Source: Flavobacteriaceae bacterium (lineage in GTDB: Bacteria; Bacteroidota; Bacteroidia; Flavobacteriales; Flavobacteriaceae). Taken from it: a DNA stretch of 29,706 bases. A program made the translations under genes and the position numbers. The stretch's first letter is position 1. Every line of letters starts with the position of its first letter. The stretch lies in the NCBI GenBank assembly GCA_947472705.1, contig CANJDA010000007.1, positions 1 to 29,706 of the forward strand, given 5' to 3'. A model generated the notes under the pieces. The model saw nothing but the letters and a program-made list of their open reading frames with translations, had not been told where the DNA came from and did not search any database. Shown one piece after another: positions 13,963 to 22,170 of the stretch.

Positions 13963-15585
13963 ATGCAAATTCAAGGACAGGTTGTTGATATCGAAAACAA
14001 ACGAATTTATTCGGGAGAAGTTACTGTGGCTGATGGAAAGATTGTTTCTATAACTGAAAAAAATCACAGTATTAAAACCTATATTCTCCCCGGATTTATT
14101 GATGCTCACATTCATATTGAAAGTTCGATGTTGGTGCCTTCTGAATTTGCTAAGATTGCTGTATTGCACGGAACAGTAGCAACGATTTCTGACCCTCATG
14201 AAATTGCAAACGTACTTGGAAAAGATGGCGTGCATTATATGATTGACAACGGAAAGAAAGTGCCTTTGAAATTTCACTTTGGCGCTCCTTCCTGTGTGCC
14301 AGCTACTTTTTTTGAAACGGCTGGGGCAGTCATTGATTCGGAACAAATCAAGGAGTTGATGGCCTTGCCTGATATTTATTATTTATCCGAAATGATGAAT
14401 TACCCGGGCGTATTGTTTGATGATGAAGAGGTTTTAAAGAAAATTGCTTGGGCGAAACACTTTGGCAAACCGGTTGACGGTCATGCACCAGGATTGCGTG
14501 GAGCTCCTATTGAAAAATATATTGCTGCCGGAATTACAACCGACCATGAATGTTTTACGTATGATGAAACTGCTGAGAAATTATCGCTTGGAATGAAAGT
14601 TATTATTCGCGAAGGAAGTGCCGCAAAAAACTTTGAAGCACTTATTGATTTACTTCCTGAACATTATGACAACATGATGTTTTGTTCGGATGACAAACAT
14701 CCCGATGATTTGATTGTGGGACACATCAACCAGCTTTGTGCGCGAGCGGTTGCCAAAGGCATGGATGTCTTCAAGGTATTGCAAGTAGCATGTGTCAATC
14801 CGGTGCATCACTATAAAATGGAGGTAGGATTACTTAAAGAAAACGAAGCTGCCGATTTTATAGTAGTAGAAGATTTAGTAAACTTCAAAGTAAAACAAAC
14901 CTACATCAATGGTGAATTGGTTGCTGAAGAAGGAAAATCCTTTGTAAAACATGTCGCATTTGAAACCCCCAACAATTTCAATACTTCCGCTAAGACTTTA
15001 AGCGAATTTGAAATTTCAAGTTCTGCTAAAACCATTCGTGTAATTGAAGCTTTGGAAGGCCAATTGATTACCAATGAAATTCATCATCAGTCATTACTAC
15101 AAAATGGCAAATTGATTTCCAATGTTGATGATGACATCTTAAAAATGGCCGTGGTAAATAGATACGCTAATACACCTCCAGCAATTGCTTTTATTAAAAA
15201 CTTTGGGCTTAAAAAAGGTGCCATAGCCAGTTCTGTAGCACACGATTGTCATAATATTATTGTCGTAGGTACTTCGGATGAAGAAATTTTAAATGCGGTG
15301 AATTTACTGATTGCCAAAACTGGCGGAATTTGTGCTGTGAATGGCAACACTAAAAAATCATTGGCTTTACCTGTTGCTGGTATCATGAGCGATAAAGATG
15401 GTTGGGAAGCTGGGCGTTTGTATCAAGAAATTGATGCTATGGCTAAAGAATTGGGAAGTACTTTAAAAGCTCCTTTTATGACACTTTCCTTTATGGCGTT
15501 GCTGGTCATTCCCGATTTGAAATTATCGGATAAAGGTTTATTCAGTGGTAATAGTTTCTCGTTTGTGGATTTGGAGGTAGAGTAG
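13963..15585 (+). CDS. ade: Adenine deaminase
   Basis: A 540-residue amidohydrolase that converts adenine to hypoxanthine in purine salvage. The metal motif is PGFIDAHIHIESSM (H49, H51), then SDPHEIANV, GHAPGLRG, TTDHEC and FCSDDKHPDDL for further metal and catalytic residues. The C-terminal domain shows SSVAHDCHNIIVVG and GGICAVN, the second-domain signature specific to this family. It is a little shorter than the Bacillus enzyme but complete. It has its own promoter. The stop codon TAG is directly followed by the complement of the rsmI stop. Confidence 0.96.
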   Translation: MQIQGQVVDIENKRIYSGEVTVADGKIVSITEKNHSIKTYILPGFIDAHIHIESSMLVPSEFAKIAVLHGTVATISDPHEIANVLGKDGVHYMIDNGKKVPLKFHFGAPSCVPATFFETAGAVIDSEQIKELMALPDIYYLSEMMNYPGVLFDDEEVLKKIAWAKHFGKPVDGHAPGLRGAPIEKYIAAGITTDHECFTYDETAEKLSLGMKVIIREGSAAKNFEALIDLLPEHYDNMMFCSDDKHPDDLIVGHINQLCARAVAKGMDVFKVLQVACVNPVHHYKMEVGLLKENEAADFIVVEDLVNFKVKQTYINGELVAEEGKSFVKHVAFETPNNFNTSAKTLSEFEISSSAKTIRVIEALEGQLITNEIHHQSLLQNGKLISNVDDDILKMAVVNRYANTPPAIAFIKNFGLKKGAIASSVAHDCHNIIVVGTSDEEILNAVNLLIAKTGGICAVNGNTKKSLALPVAGIMSDKDGWEAGRLYQEIDAMAKELGSTLKAPFMTLSFMALLVIPDLKLSDKGLFSGNSFSFVDLEVE

Positions 15586-16284
15586 TTATTCTTTTTCTTT
15601 CTTTTCTTTGGTTAAGGTTTTTCCGCCAACCACAACTACAATTTCTCCTTTTGGTGGTTTATTTTCAAAGTGTTGCAGTACTTCAGCGGCTGTTCCTCGT
15701 AATGTTTCTTCGTGTAGTTTGGATAATTCTCTGGAAACCGAAACGGGTCTATCGGCACTGAAATATTGCACATATTCCGCCAAAGTTTTTACTAATTTAT
15801 GGGGTGATACATAGAAAATCATCGTTCTGGTTTCTTCGGCTAAAGCCAAATAGCGGGTTTGTCTTCCTTTTTTTTCGGGTAAAAAACCTTCGAAAACAAA
15901 GCGGTCATTGGGCAAACCACTATTCACCAAAGCGGGAACAAAAGCAGTAGCTCCAGGTAAACAATCGACTTCAATATTGTTTTCGACACAAGCTCTTGTC
16001 AATAAAAAACCAGGATCAGAAATAGCGGGTGTTCCAGCATCACTGATTAAAGCAATAGTCTCTCCTGCTTGTAATCGTTTGATTAAATTTTCCACCGTCT
16101 TATGCTCATTGTGCATGTGGTGGCTGTGCATGTGGGTAGCAATATCGAAATGTTTCAGCAGTTTTCCGCTGGTACGCGTATCTTCGGCCAAAATCAAATC
16201 GGCTTCTTTCAAAACGGTAATCGCTCTAAAAGTCATATCTTCTAGATTGCCAATTGGCGTTGGAACTATATACAGTTTCCCCAT
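15586..16284 (-). CDS. rsmI: 16S rRNA 2'-O-methyltransferase RsmI
   Basis: This SAM-dependent enzyme methylates the ribose of C1402 in 16S rRNA. The 232-residue protein has the tetrapyrrole-methylase fold: MGKLYIVPTPIGNLEDMTFRA, ILAEDTRTSG, SAM-binding LISDAGTPAISDPG (79-92), then LPGATAFVPALVNSGLP and FEGFLPEKKGRQTR. It lacks the extra C-terminal domain of E. coli RsmI, as is usual for shorter versions, and ends in a Lys/Glu tail. Residues 51-61 are unusually histidine-rich (HMHSHHMHNEH). Its ATG overlaps the stop of the glutamate-rich gene as TAATG, indicating translational coupling. Confidence 0.95.
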   Translation of the reverse strand: MGKLYIVPTPIGNLEDMTFRAITVLKEADLILAEDTRTSGKLLKHFDIATHMHSHHMHNEHKTVENLIKRLQAGETIALISDAGTPAISDPGFLLTRACVENNIEVDCLPGATAFVPALVNSGLPNDRFVFEGFLPEKKGRQTRYLALAEETRTMIFYVSPHKLVKTLAEYVQYFSADRPVSVSRELSKLHEETLRGTAAEVLQHFENKPPKGEIVVVVGGKTLTKEKKEKE

Positions 16285-17198
16285 TATTGGAATTTATGCT
16301 CAATTAACTCCATAAAACGCTCAGCAAAATCTTCATTGCCTTGCCAATTGTTATAATCGGGTTTTACCATGTCATCTATAAAATTCTTGGCTTCTTCATA
16401 ACTGTCGAAAGAATTCAATTGCGATAATACACGGTTAAAATCTTCATTACTGTCATCAAAAAGATGTTTTACAAAACCGATTCTATCATTCAAACCAATG
16501 GCAATCGATTTATTTGAAGTTTCATTGATAGGTGCTTTTGGTTCCTCTTCTTCATCAATTGTTGGAGCAAACAAAGAAGTGTCATTTGGTTTTACAAAAA
16601 CAGGATCTACATAATCCTCACCTAAAAACTCTTCTACTACTGCCTGTTTAGTTTCAGGTGAAATCTCTGAAGCTGTTTCTGCTGGTTCTATTTCCTCCTC
16701 TTCAAGATCGTTATCGTTGCTGTCTTCATTGTCTTCGGTTTCAACTTCTAATTCAAAAATTGGTTGGAAAGCTAATGTTGGTTTTTCTTCTTCTATAACT
16801 TCTGGTATTGTTTCCGTTTCGTCGTCGTCATCAACCGATTCTTCTTCAACAATGACTTCAGGAATTTCTTCATGATCTTCGGTATCTTCAATTTCTTCCT
16901 CAACAGCAAGTTCAACTTCAGTTGTTATTTCTTCCGAAGGTTCTGCTAACTCTTCTTTAACTTCAACAACAATTTCCTCTGGTGTTTCTTCTAAAGATTG
17001 TACTAATTTTTCTTCCAAATCAGTTTCAGCAACATCTGTTTTTACCGATTCGTAATTGTCTTGATAAAACTTTAAAACGGAAAGCGTTTCATATAATTTT
17101 TGGGTTTCTTTATACAATTGATCAACTTCCGATTTGTTTTTCAGTTTTAGAATTCGGTGGGCAATGCTGATTAATTCGGCTTCTAATCTTTTTTTCAT
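16284..17198 (-). CDS. Glutamate-rich protein of unknown function, coupled to rsmI
   Basis: I do not recognise a named family. The 304-residue protein has no signal peptide. Residues 1-50 are a basic helical segment with coiled-coil pattern (ISIAHRILKLKNKSEVDQL). Residues 65-225 are very acidic, low in complexity and probably disordered, with many Glu, Asp, Thr and Val. Residues 228-304 form a compact C-terminal domain (IGLNDRIGFVKHLFDD, LNSFDSYEEAKNFIDD, NWQGNEDFAERFMELI). That end looks conserved and the middle looks like a spacer. The stop overlaps the rsmI start by one base. A role linked to ribosome assembly is possible from context only. Confidence 0.8.
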   Translation of the reverse strand: MKKRLEAELISIAHRILKLKNKSEVDQLYKETQKLYETLSVLKFYQDNYESVKTDVAETDLEEKLVQSLEETPEEIVVEVKEELAEPSEEITTEVELAVEEEIEDTEDHEEIPEVIVEEESVDDDDETETIPEVIEEEKPTLAFQPIFELEVETEDNEDSNDNDLEEEEIEPAETASEISPETKQAVVEEFLGEDYVDPVFVKPNDTSLFAPTIDEEEEPKAPINETSNKSIAIGLNDRIGFVKHLFDDSNEDFNRVLSQLNSFDSYEEAKNFIDDMVKPDYNNWQGNEDFAERFMELIEHKFQ

Positions 17199-17296
17199 AA
17201 GTTTTGAATTATATGGAATACGCTAGTCTTTTTTACTAAATTTCTTCCGAGCATTTTATTTTGCCTATGGAAGAAGTAACCTTGGTTAAAATTTTC

Positions 17297-17304
17297 TACA
17301 TTTG
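17297..17304 (+). promoter_or_regulatory. -7 box in the tdk leader
   Basis: TACATTTG, an exact TAnnTTTG match, 91 bases before the tdk ATG. No TTG is found at a matching -33 position. If used, it gives a leader of about 85 bases that begins with the hairpin at 17308-17336. Confidence 0.35.
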
Positions 17305-17307
17305 AAT

Positions 17308-17336
17308 CGACGTAAAAATAGAAAAATTTTATGTCG
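17308..17336 (+). promoter_or_regulatory. Hairpin at the 5' end of the tdk leader
   Basis: CGACGTAAAA (17308-17317) and TTTTATGTCG (17327-17336) pair as a 10-bp stem with one G-U wobble and a 9-base loop. A second short inverted repeat, GTTAC AAA GTAAC (17347-17359), follows. The place, just after the predicted -7 box, suggests an mRNA leader structure. No riboswitch class is recognised. Confidence 0.4.
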
Positions 17337-17395
17337 TTTTGTATTCGTTACAAAGTAACAAAAGTATTCAAATTTTTAAGGTTGAAAATTACAAA

Positions 17396-18031
17396 ATGTT
17401 TCTCGAAAATACAGTAAATCATAAAGAACAATTTGGTTGGATAGAAGTCATCTGCGGATCGATGTTTTCGGGCAAAACCGAAGAACTTATTCGTCGCTTA
17501 AAAAGAGCGCAATTTGCCAAACAAAAAGTGGAAATTTTCAAGCCTACCATTGACACCCGCTATGATGAAGAAATGGTCGTGTCTCACAATAAAAACGAAA
17601 TCCGCTCTACTCCTGTTCCTGCTGCAGCCAATATTCGCATTTTGGCACAAGGCTGTGATGTGGTAGGAATTGATGAGGCGCAATTTTTTGATGATGAAAT
17701 CATATCTGTTTGCAATGATTTAGCTAATTCGGGAATTCGAGTAATTGTAGCCGGGTTAGATATGGATTTTAAAGGAAATCCTTTTGGACCAATGCCTGCC
17801 TTGATGGCAACTGCCGAATATGTAACCAAAGTACACGCAGTTTGTACACGAACAGGAAATTTAGCGCATTACAGTTTTCGAAAGAATGATAGTGAAAAAT
17901 TGGTTTTGCTTGGAGAGACAGAAGAATATGAACCATTAAGTCGTGCTGCTTATTTCAAAGCCATGCGTGAAAATATGGAGGTAAAAGACCCGCAACATTT
18001 ATCCAAAGAAGACACGAGCGCAGCGAACTGA
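17396..18031 (+). CDS. tdk: Thymidine kinase, type II
   Basis: The enzyme phosphorylates thymidine in the salvage pathway. The ORF is open from an upstream TTG (17339), but the ATG at 17396 starts MFLENTVNHKEQFGWIEVICG, the normal flavobacterial N-terminus, giving 211 residues. The Walker A motif is GSMFSGKTEE (22-30), the Walker B-type motif GIDEAQFF (91-98), and the lasso region ends near GETEEYEPLSRAAY. Of the four zinc-binding cysteines of classical type II kinases only C150 remains: its partner is T153 and the later pair is S182 and A185. The murF-alr fusion follows after 23 bases. The last codons are unusually GC-rich. Confidence 0.95.
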   Translation: MFLENTVNHKEQFGWIEVICGSMFSGKTEELIRRLKRAQFAKQKVEIFKPTIDTRYDEEMVVSHNKNEIRSTPVPAAANIRILAQGCDVVGIDEAQFFDDEIISVCNDLANSGIRVIVAGLDMDFKGNPFGPMPALMATAEYVTKVHAVCTRTGNLAHYSFRKNDSEKLVLLGETEEYEPLSRAAYFKAMRENMEVKDPQHLSKEDTSAAN

Positions 18032-18054
18032 CGCAGTAATAATTCCCGAAGACC

Positions 18055-20499
18055 TTGACACAAACCATCCGCAATATTATTCCCATCATCAAAGCCAACT
18101 GGGTTGGAACAAATGATGTAGCAGTAATTGATTATATATCGATAGATAGTAGGTCGTTACAGAATGACGAGAACACTTTGTTTTTTGCTATTTCGGGGCC
18201 TAATCATGATGGGCATCAATACATTGAAGAGTTGATTGTCAAAGGAGTTCAGCATTTTGTGGTAAATCATATTCCTGAAAATGTAGTTGGGAAAGCCAAC
18301 TTTTTAGTCGTTGAAAACACACTAGAAGCCTTGCAAAAATTTGCTGGGTATTATAGAAGTTTATTCGAATTTCCAATCATAGGTATCACAGGGAGTAATG
18401 GCAAAACCATCATTAAAGAATGGTTGAATTTCCTCTTGAGCCCTGATTTTAATATTATCCGCAGTCCGAAAAGTTACAACTCTCAAGTGGGTGTGCCACT
18501 TTCTATCTTAGGCATTAACGAAAAACACAACTTGGGTATTTTTGAAGCCGGAATTTCCATGACTAATGAAATGGAAAAATTGCAAAAAATTATTCGCCCA
18601 ACTATTGGGATTTTGTCCAATATCGGTTCGGCACATGATGAAGGTTTTCCTAGTGTAGCCGAAAAAATAAAAGAAAAATTAAAGCTTTTCTCATCGGTAA
18701 ACGTATTGATTTTAAACAAAAATAAAACCATTAATGCTTTTGTTAATCCGAAAATAAAAACCTTTAGCTGGTGCTCTGACGATAAAAGCGCCGATGTTTT
18801 TATTACCAAAAAAAATAGTGGTGAACTAACAGAATTAAACATAACGTACCGAGAAGACACCTTCCCAATTACCATTCCATTTCAGGATCAAGCCTCGATA
18901 GAAAATGCCATTCATTGTATGATGGTAATGCTTTACTTTGGTTACAGTCAAAAAGTAATTCAAACCCGAATGGCGCAATTGTATCCTGTAGAAATGCGGT
19001 TAAAATTGAAGAATGGAATATACAATTGTACCGTTATTGATGATAGTTACAGTTCTGATTTCCAATCGTTGAAAATTGCTTTGGATTTTTTAGAGCATCA
19101 AAAACAACACAAAAAGAAAACCCTCATTCTTTCCGATATTTTTCAAAGCGGATTGAGTAATGAAGAACTATATTCACAAGTATCGCAATTAATTATTTCC
19201 AATAAAATTACTCGCGTCATTGGTATTGGAGAAACCATTTCACAGTTTAAAAATAAGTTCATTAATTGTCAAGCTTTTAATAATGTTGCCGACTTCACAA
19301 AGGCTTTTGACAACCTGAATTTTGAAAACGAAACCATATTAATTAAAGGGGCTCGTGATTTTCATTTTGAAGAAATCGTTTCCATGCTTGAAGAAAAAAC
19401 GCATGAAACGGTTCTCGAAATCAACCTCAACGCTATCAGTCATAACCTAAATTTTTTCAAATCAAAGTTGGGCCCTAAAACTAAAATGATGGTGATGGTC
19501 AAAGCTTTTGGTTATGGCAACGGCGGTTTTGAGATTGCCAAATTATTAGAACATCACAAAGTGAATTACCTTGGTGTGGCTTTCGCCGATGAAGGTATTG
19601 CCTTAAAAAGTGCTGGAATTACTGTTCCAATTATGGTGATGAATCCAGAAACAACAAGTTTTGCTGCGATTATTCAACACCATTTAGAACCCGAAATTTA
19701 TTCGATTAAAGGGTTAAAAGCTTTTATAAAAATTGCCGAACAAAAGAAACTAAAACATTTTCCAGTTCATATCAAAATAGACACTGGAATGCACCGCTTA
19801 GGCTTTGAAGAAGAAAATTTAGAAGAGCTTATTGGAATTCTTAAAGGCACTGAAACTTTACAAATCAAGAGTGTTTTATCGCACATGGCTTCCAGTGATG
19901 ATTTGAAACACGATGCTTTTTCAAAATCTCAAATTGCTTTGTTCGAAAAATTATCCTCTAAATTACAAACCGAACTCAATATAAACCCAATTCGTCATAT
20001 TTTAAATACTTCTGGAATTTCTAATTACTCCGAAGCACAATACGATATGGTTCGTTTAGGCATTGGTCTTTATGGAATTTCTAATGATGCCGAAGAACAA
20101 AAAGAGTTAGAAACGGTAGGCGCCCTTAAATCGGTAATTTCCCAAATTCGATCTATAGATGCTGGTGAAAGCGTGGGTTATGGTCGAAGATTTATAGCTG
20201 ATGTAGCCACCAAAATTGCCACAATTCCTATAGGTTATGCTGATGGAATTCGCAGAAGTTGGGGTAACGGAGTTGGCTATGTAGTCATCAATGGAAAACA
20301 AGCCAAAATTGTGGGTAGTGTTTGTATGGATATGTTGATGGTTGATATTACCAACATAGATTGCAAAGAAGGAAATACTGTAATTATTTTTGGTGAAAAT
20401 CCATCCGTAAATTATATGGCAAAACAACTCAACACTATTCCGTATGAAATTTTGACCAGCATTTCGCAACGCGTTAAACGGGTTTTCTTCCGAGAATAA
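18055..20499 (+). CDS. MurF-alanine racemase fusion
   Basis: An 814-residue bifunctional cell-wall enzyme. Residues 1-450 are MurF, which adds D-Ala-D-Ala to the UDP-MurNAc tripeptide, with Walker A GSNGKT (K117), then FEAGISM, and the C-terminal VIDDSYSSDFQSLK and ILSDI blocks. Residues 455-814 are a PLP alanine racemase: the PLP lysine is K483 in VKAFGYGNGG, followed by HIKIDTGMHRLGF, MVRLGIGLYG, GYGRRF and CMDMLMVDIT. The two parts make and use D-alanine in turn. This fusion is known in Bacteroidota. The start is unusual: a stop codon lies 15 bases upstream in frame, and no ATG precedes the MurF domain, so TTG at 18055 is the only ordinary start. It is 23 bases from tdk. Confidence 0.95.
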   Translation: MTQTIRNIIPIIKANWVGTNDVAVIDYISIDSRSLQNDENTLFFAISGPNHDGHQYIEELIVKGVQHFVVNHIPENVVGKANFLVVENTLEALQKFAGYYRSLFEFPIIGITGSNGKTIIKEWLNFLLSPDFNIIRSPKSYNSQVGVPLSILGINEKHNLGIFEAGISMTNEMEKLQKIIRPTIGILSNIGSAHDEGFPSVAEKIKEKLKLFSSVNVLILNKNKTINAFVNPKIKTFSWCSDDKSADVFITKKNSGELTELNITYREDTFPITIPFQDQASIENAIHCMMVMLYFGYSQKVIQTRMAQLYPVEMRLKLKNGIYNCTVIDDSYSSDFQSLKIALDFLEHQKQHKKKTLILSDIFQSGLSNEELYSQVSQLIISNKITRVIGIGETISQFKNKFINCQAFNNVADFTKAFDNLNFENETILIKGARDFHFEEIVSMLEEKTHETVLEINLNAISHNLNFFKSKLGPKTKMMVMVKAFGYGNGGFEIAKLLEHHKVNYLGVAFADEGIALKSAGITVPIMVMNPETTSFAAIIQHHLEPEIYSIKGLKAFIKIAEQKKLKHFPVHIKIDTGMHRLGFEEENLEELIGILKGTETLQIKSVLSHMASSDDLKHDAFSKSQIALFEKLSSKLQTELNINPIRHILNTSGISNYSEAQYDMVRLGIGLYGISNDAEEQKELETVGALKSVISQIRSIDAGESVGYGRRFIADVATKIATIPIGYADGIRRSWGNGVGYVVINGKQAKIVGSVCMDMLMVDITNIDCKEGNTVIIFGENPSVNYMAKQLNTIPYEILTSISQRVKRVFFRE

Positions 20500-20500
20500 T

Positions 20501-20517
20501 TTTACTATTTTAGTAAA
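20501..20517 (+). terminator. Weak AT hairpin after murF-alr
   Basis: TTTACTA (20501-20507), loop TTT, TAGTAAA (20511-20517), a 7-bp AT-rich stem just after the stop codon. It lacks a T run, so termination would be poor and mscL may be partly read through from upstream. Confidence 0.3.
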
Positions 20518-20571
20518 GCAGTAAAAAAATTAATTAATTTAGTCACTAATTAACCAATAAATAAAACAATT

Positions 20572-20949
20572 ATGGGAATGATTTCAGAATTTAAAGACTT
20601 TATTGCAAAAGGCAATGCCATGGATTTGGCTGTGGGAGTTATCATTGGAGCAGCATTTGGCGCTATCGTAAATTCATTAGTATCAGATGTAATTACTCCA
20701 GCCATATTAAATCCGGCGTTAAAAGCAGCACAAGTTGAAAACTTAGCCGATTTAAAGACGGATGGAGGAATACTTTACGGAAAATTTCTAGCAGCAGTAA
20801 TTAGTTTTCTAGTTATTGCCTTTGTTATCTTCATAATGGTAAAAGCCATTAACAGCATGAAGAAAAAAGAAGAAGCGGCTCCTGCTGCACCGGCTGGTCC
20901 ATCACAAGAAGAATTGCTTACTCAAATTAGAGATTTATTAAAAAAATAA
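20572..20949 (+). CDS. mscL: Large-conductance mechanosensitive channel
   Basis: A 125-residue homopentameric channel of the inner membrane that opens under hypo-osmotic stress. The N-terminal MISEFKDFIAKGNAMDLAVGVIIGAAFGAIVNSLVSDVI covers the first helix and pore with its Gly/Ala pattern. The second membrane helix is at 75-95 (FLAAVISFLVIAFVIFIMVKAIN). The C-terminal helix bundle is an Ala/Pro-rich linker followed by EELLTQIRDLL. The length is normal. It starts at the first ATG of ATGGGAATG; the second ATG would be two codons in. It stands 72 bases after murF-alr and has its own terminator. Confidence 0.97.
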   Translation: MGMISEFKDFIAKGNAMDLAVGVIIGAAFGAIVNSLVSDVITPAILNPALKAAQVENLADLKTDGGILYGKFLAAVISFLVIAFVIFIMVKAINSMKKKEEAAPAAPAGPSQEELLTQIRDLLKK

Positions 20950-20975
20950 TTCCGCTACATTATATATTCTAACCT

Positions 20976-21001
20976 AAACCGTTTCTTAACTGAGACGGTT
21001 T
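20976..21001 (+). terminator. Terminator after mscL
   Basis: AAACCGTTTC (20976-20985), loop TTAACT, GAGACGGTTT (20992-21001): a 10-bp stem with one wobble, followed by TTCTTTTTTT. It is 26 bases past the mscL stop. Confidence 0.8.
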
Positions 21002-21042
21002 TTCTTTTTTTGTTAAAATTAAAAACCAAATGAATTTCTCTA

Positions 21043-21050
21043 TACTTTTG
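21043..21050 (+). promoter_or_regulatory. -7 box of the asd gene
   Basis: TACTTTTG, an exact TAnnTTTG match 35 bases before the asd ATG. No TTG is seen at proper -33 spacing. It lies between the mscL terminator and asd, as expected for a separate unit. Confidence 0.45.
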
Positions 21051-21085
21051 TATTTCAAAAATTATAAATCGATAAACACATAAAT

Positions 21086-22075
21086 ATGAAAGTTGCTGTT
21101 GTAGGCGCCACTGGGATGGTTGGCGAAGTGATGCTCAAAGTATTAGCCGAAAGAAATTTTCCGGTAACCGAATTAATTCCTGTTGCTTCTGAAAAATCTG
21201 CGGGAAAAGAAATTGAATTCAAAGGAAAAAAATATAAAGTGGTTGGCATGCAAACCGCTGTTGATATGAAAGCTGATATTGCTTTGTTTTCAGCAGGTGG
21301 TGAGACTTCTTTAACTTGGGCACCAAAATTTGCAGCGGCTGGTACAACCGTTATTGACAATTCTTCGGCATGGAGAATGGATCCTACTAAAAAACTAGTA
21401 GTTCCTGAAATCAATGCGTCAACACTGACTAAAGACGATAAAATCATAGCCAATCCTAACTGCTCGACGATTCAAATGGTGATGGTTTTAGCTCCGTTAC
21501 ATAAAAAATACAATATCAAACGTGTGATTGTTTCTACCTATCAATCTATTACAGGAACAGGTGTAAAAGCGGTTCAACAATTAGAGAATGAATATGCTGG
21601 AGTAACTGGCGAAATGGCTTATAAATACCAAATTCACCGCAATGCTATTCCGCAATGTGATGTTTTTGAAGACAATGGCTACACCAAAGAAGAAATGAAA
21701 CTAGTTCGTGAAACCCGAAAAATAATTGGTGATGATAGTATCAATGTTACAGCTACTGCCATTCGAATTCCGGTTGTTGGCGGACATAGTGAGGCTGTAA
21801 ACGTTGAGTTCTCTAATGATTTTGATGTCAATGAAGTGCGCAATATTTTACATCATACTGATGGCGTAACCGTTCAAGATAATACCGATACGTATACCTA
21901 TCCAATGCCTTTGTATGCCCAAGGCAAAGATGATGTGTTTGTAGGTCGAATTCGTCGTGATGAAAGTCAGGCCAATACCTTAAACATGTGGATTGTTTCA
22001 GATAATTTAAGAAAAGGAGCAGCGACTAATACCATTCAAATTGCTGAATATTTGGTTGCTCACAAATTAGTATAA
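21086..22075 (+). CDS. asd: Aspartate-semialdehyde dehydrogenase
   Basis: The enzyme reduces aspartyl phosphate to aspartate semialdehyde on the way to lysine/diaminopimelate, threonine and methionine. The 329-residue protein has NADP-binding GATGMVGEVML (7-17), the catalytic cysteine C126 in NPNCSTIQMV, the STYQSITGTG stretch, and substrate-binding R and H residues in IRIPVVGGHSEAVNVE. The length is normal. The diaminopimelate link to the nearby cell-wall genes murF-alr and mtgA is sensible but the genes are in separate transcripts. A hairpin terminator follows. Confidence 0.96.
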   Translation: MKVAVVGATGMVGEVMLKVLAERNFPVTELIPVASEKSAGKEIEFKGKKYKVVGMQTAVDMKADIALFSAGGETSLTWAPKFAAAGTTVIDNSSAWRMDPTKKLVVPEINASTLTKDDKIIANPNCSTIQMVMVLAPLHKKYNIKRVIVSTYQSITGTGVKAVQQLENEYAGVTGEMAYKYQIHRNAIPQCDVFEDNGYTKEEMKLVRETRKIIGDDSINVTATAIRIPVVGGHSEAVNVEFSNDFDVNEVRNILHHTDGVTVQDNTDTYTYPMPLYAQGKDDVFVGRIRRDESQANTLNMWIVSDNLRKGAATNTIQIAEYLVAHKLV

Positions 22076-22094
22076 TATATTATTACAATAAATT

Positions 22095-22139
22095 ACCGCT
22101 TAGTTTTGCAAATCATAAAATTTGTTAAAACCAAGCGGT
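22095..22139 (+). terminator. Terminator after asd
   Basis: A long hairpin: ACCGCTT (22095-22101) pairs with AAGCGGT (22133-22139), and inside it GTTTT pairs with AAAAC and CAAAT with ATTTG, with small internal loops. A T run follows (22139-22145). It is 20 bases past the stop. Confidence 0.75.
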
Positions 22140-22157
22140 TTTTCTTTGAGCATGACT

Positions 22158-22165
22158 TACATTTG
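22158..22165 (+). promoter_or_regulatory. -7 box very close to the His/Cys-rich protein start
   Basis: TACATTTG, an exact -7 match, ends only 5 bases before the ATG at 22171. If used, transcription would start at or near the ATG, giving a leaderless message. No -33 TTG is at normal spacing, so a second promoter may exist. Confidence 0.3.
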
Positions 22166-22170
22166 CCCCG

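Noticed and set aside
13888..14346. Open frame of 152 codons on the minus strand opposite the start of ade
   Set aside because: Antisense to a clearly conserved enzyme, with no recognisable domain and an implausible composition; a shadow.
17339..17395. N-terminal extension of Tdk from TTG at 17339
   Set aside because: It would add 19 residues not typical of the family, and the ATG at 17396 begins the conserved N-terminus.
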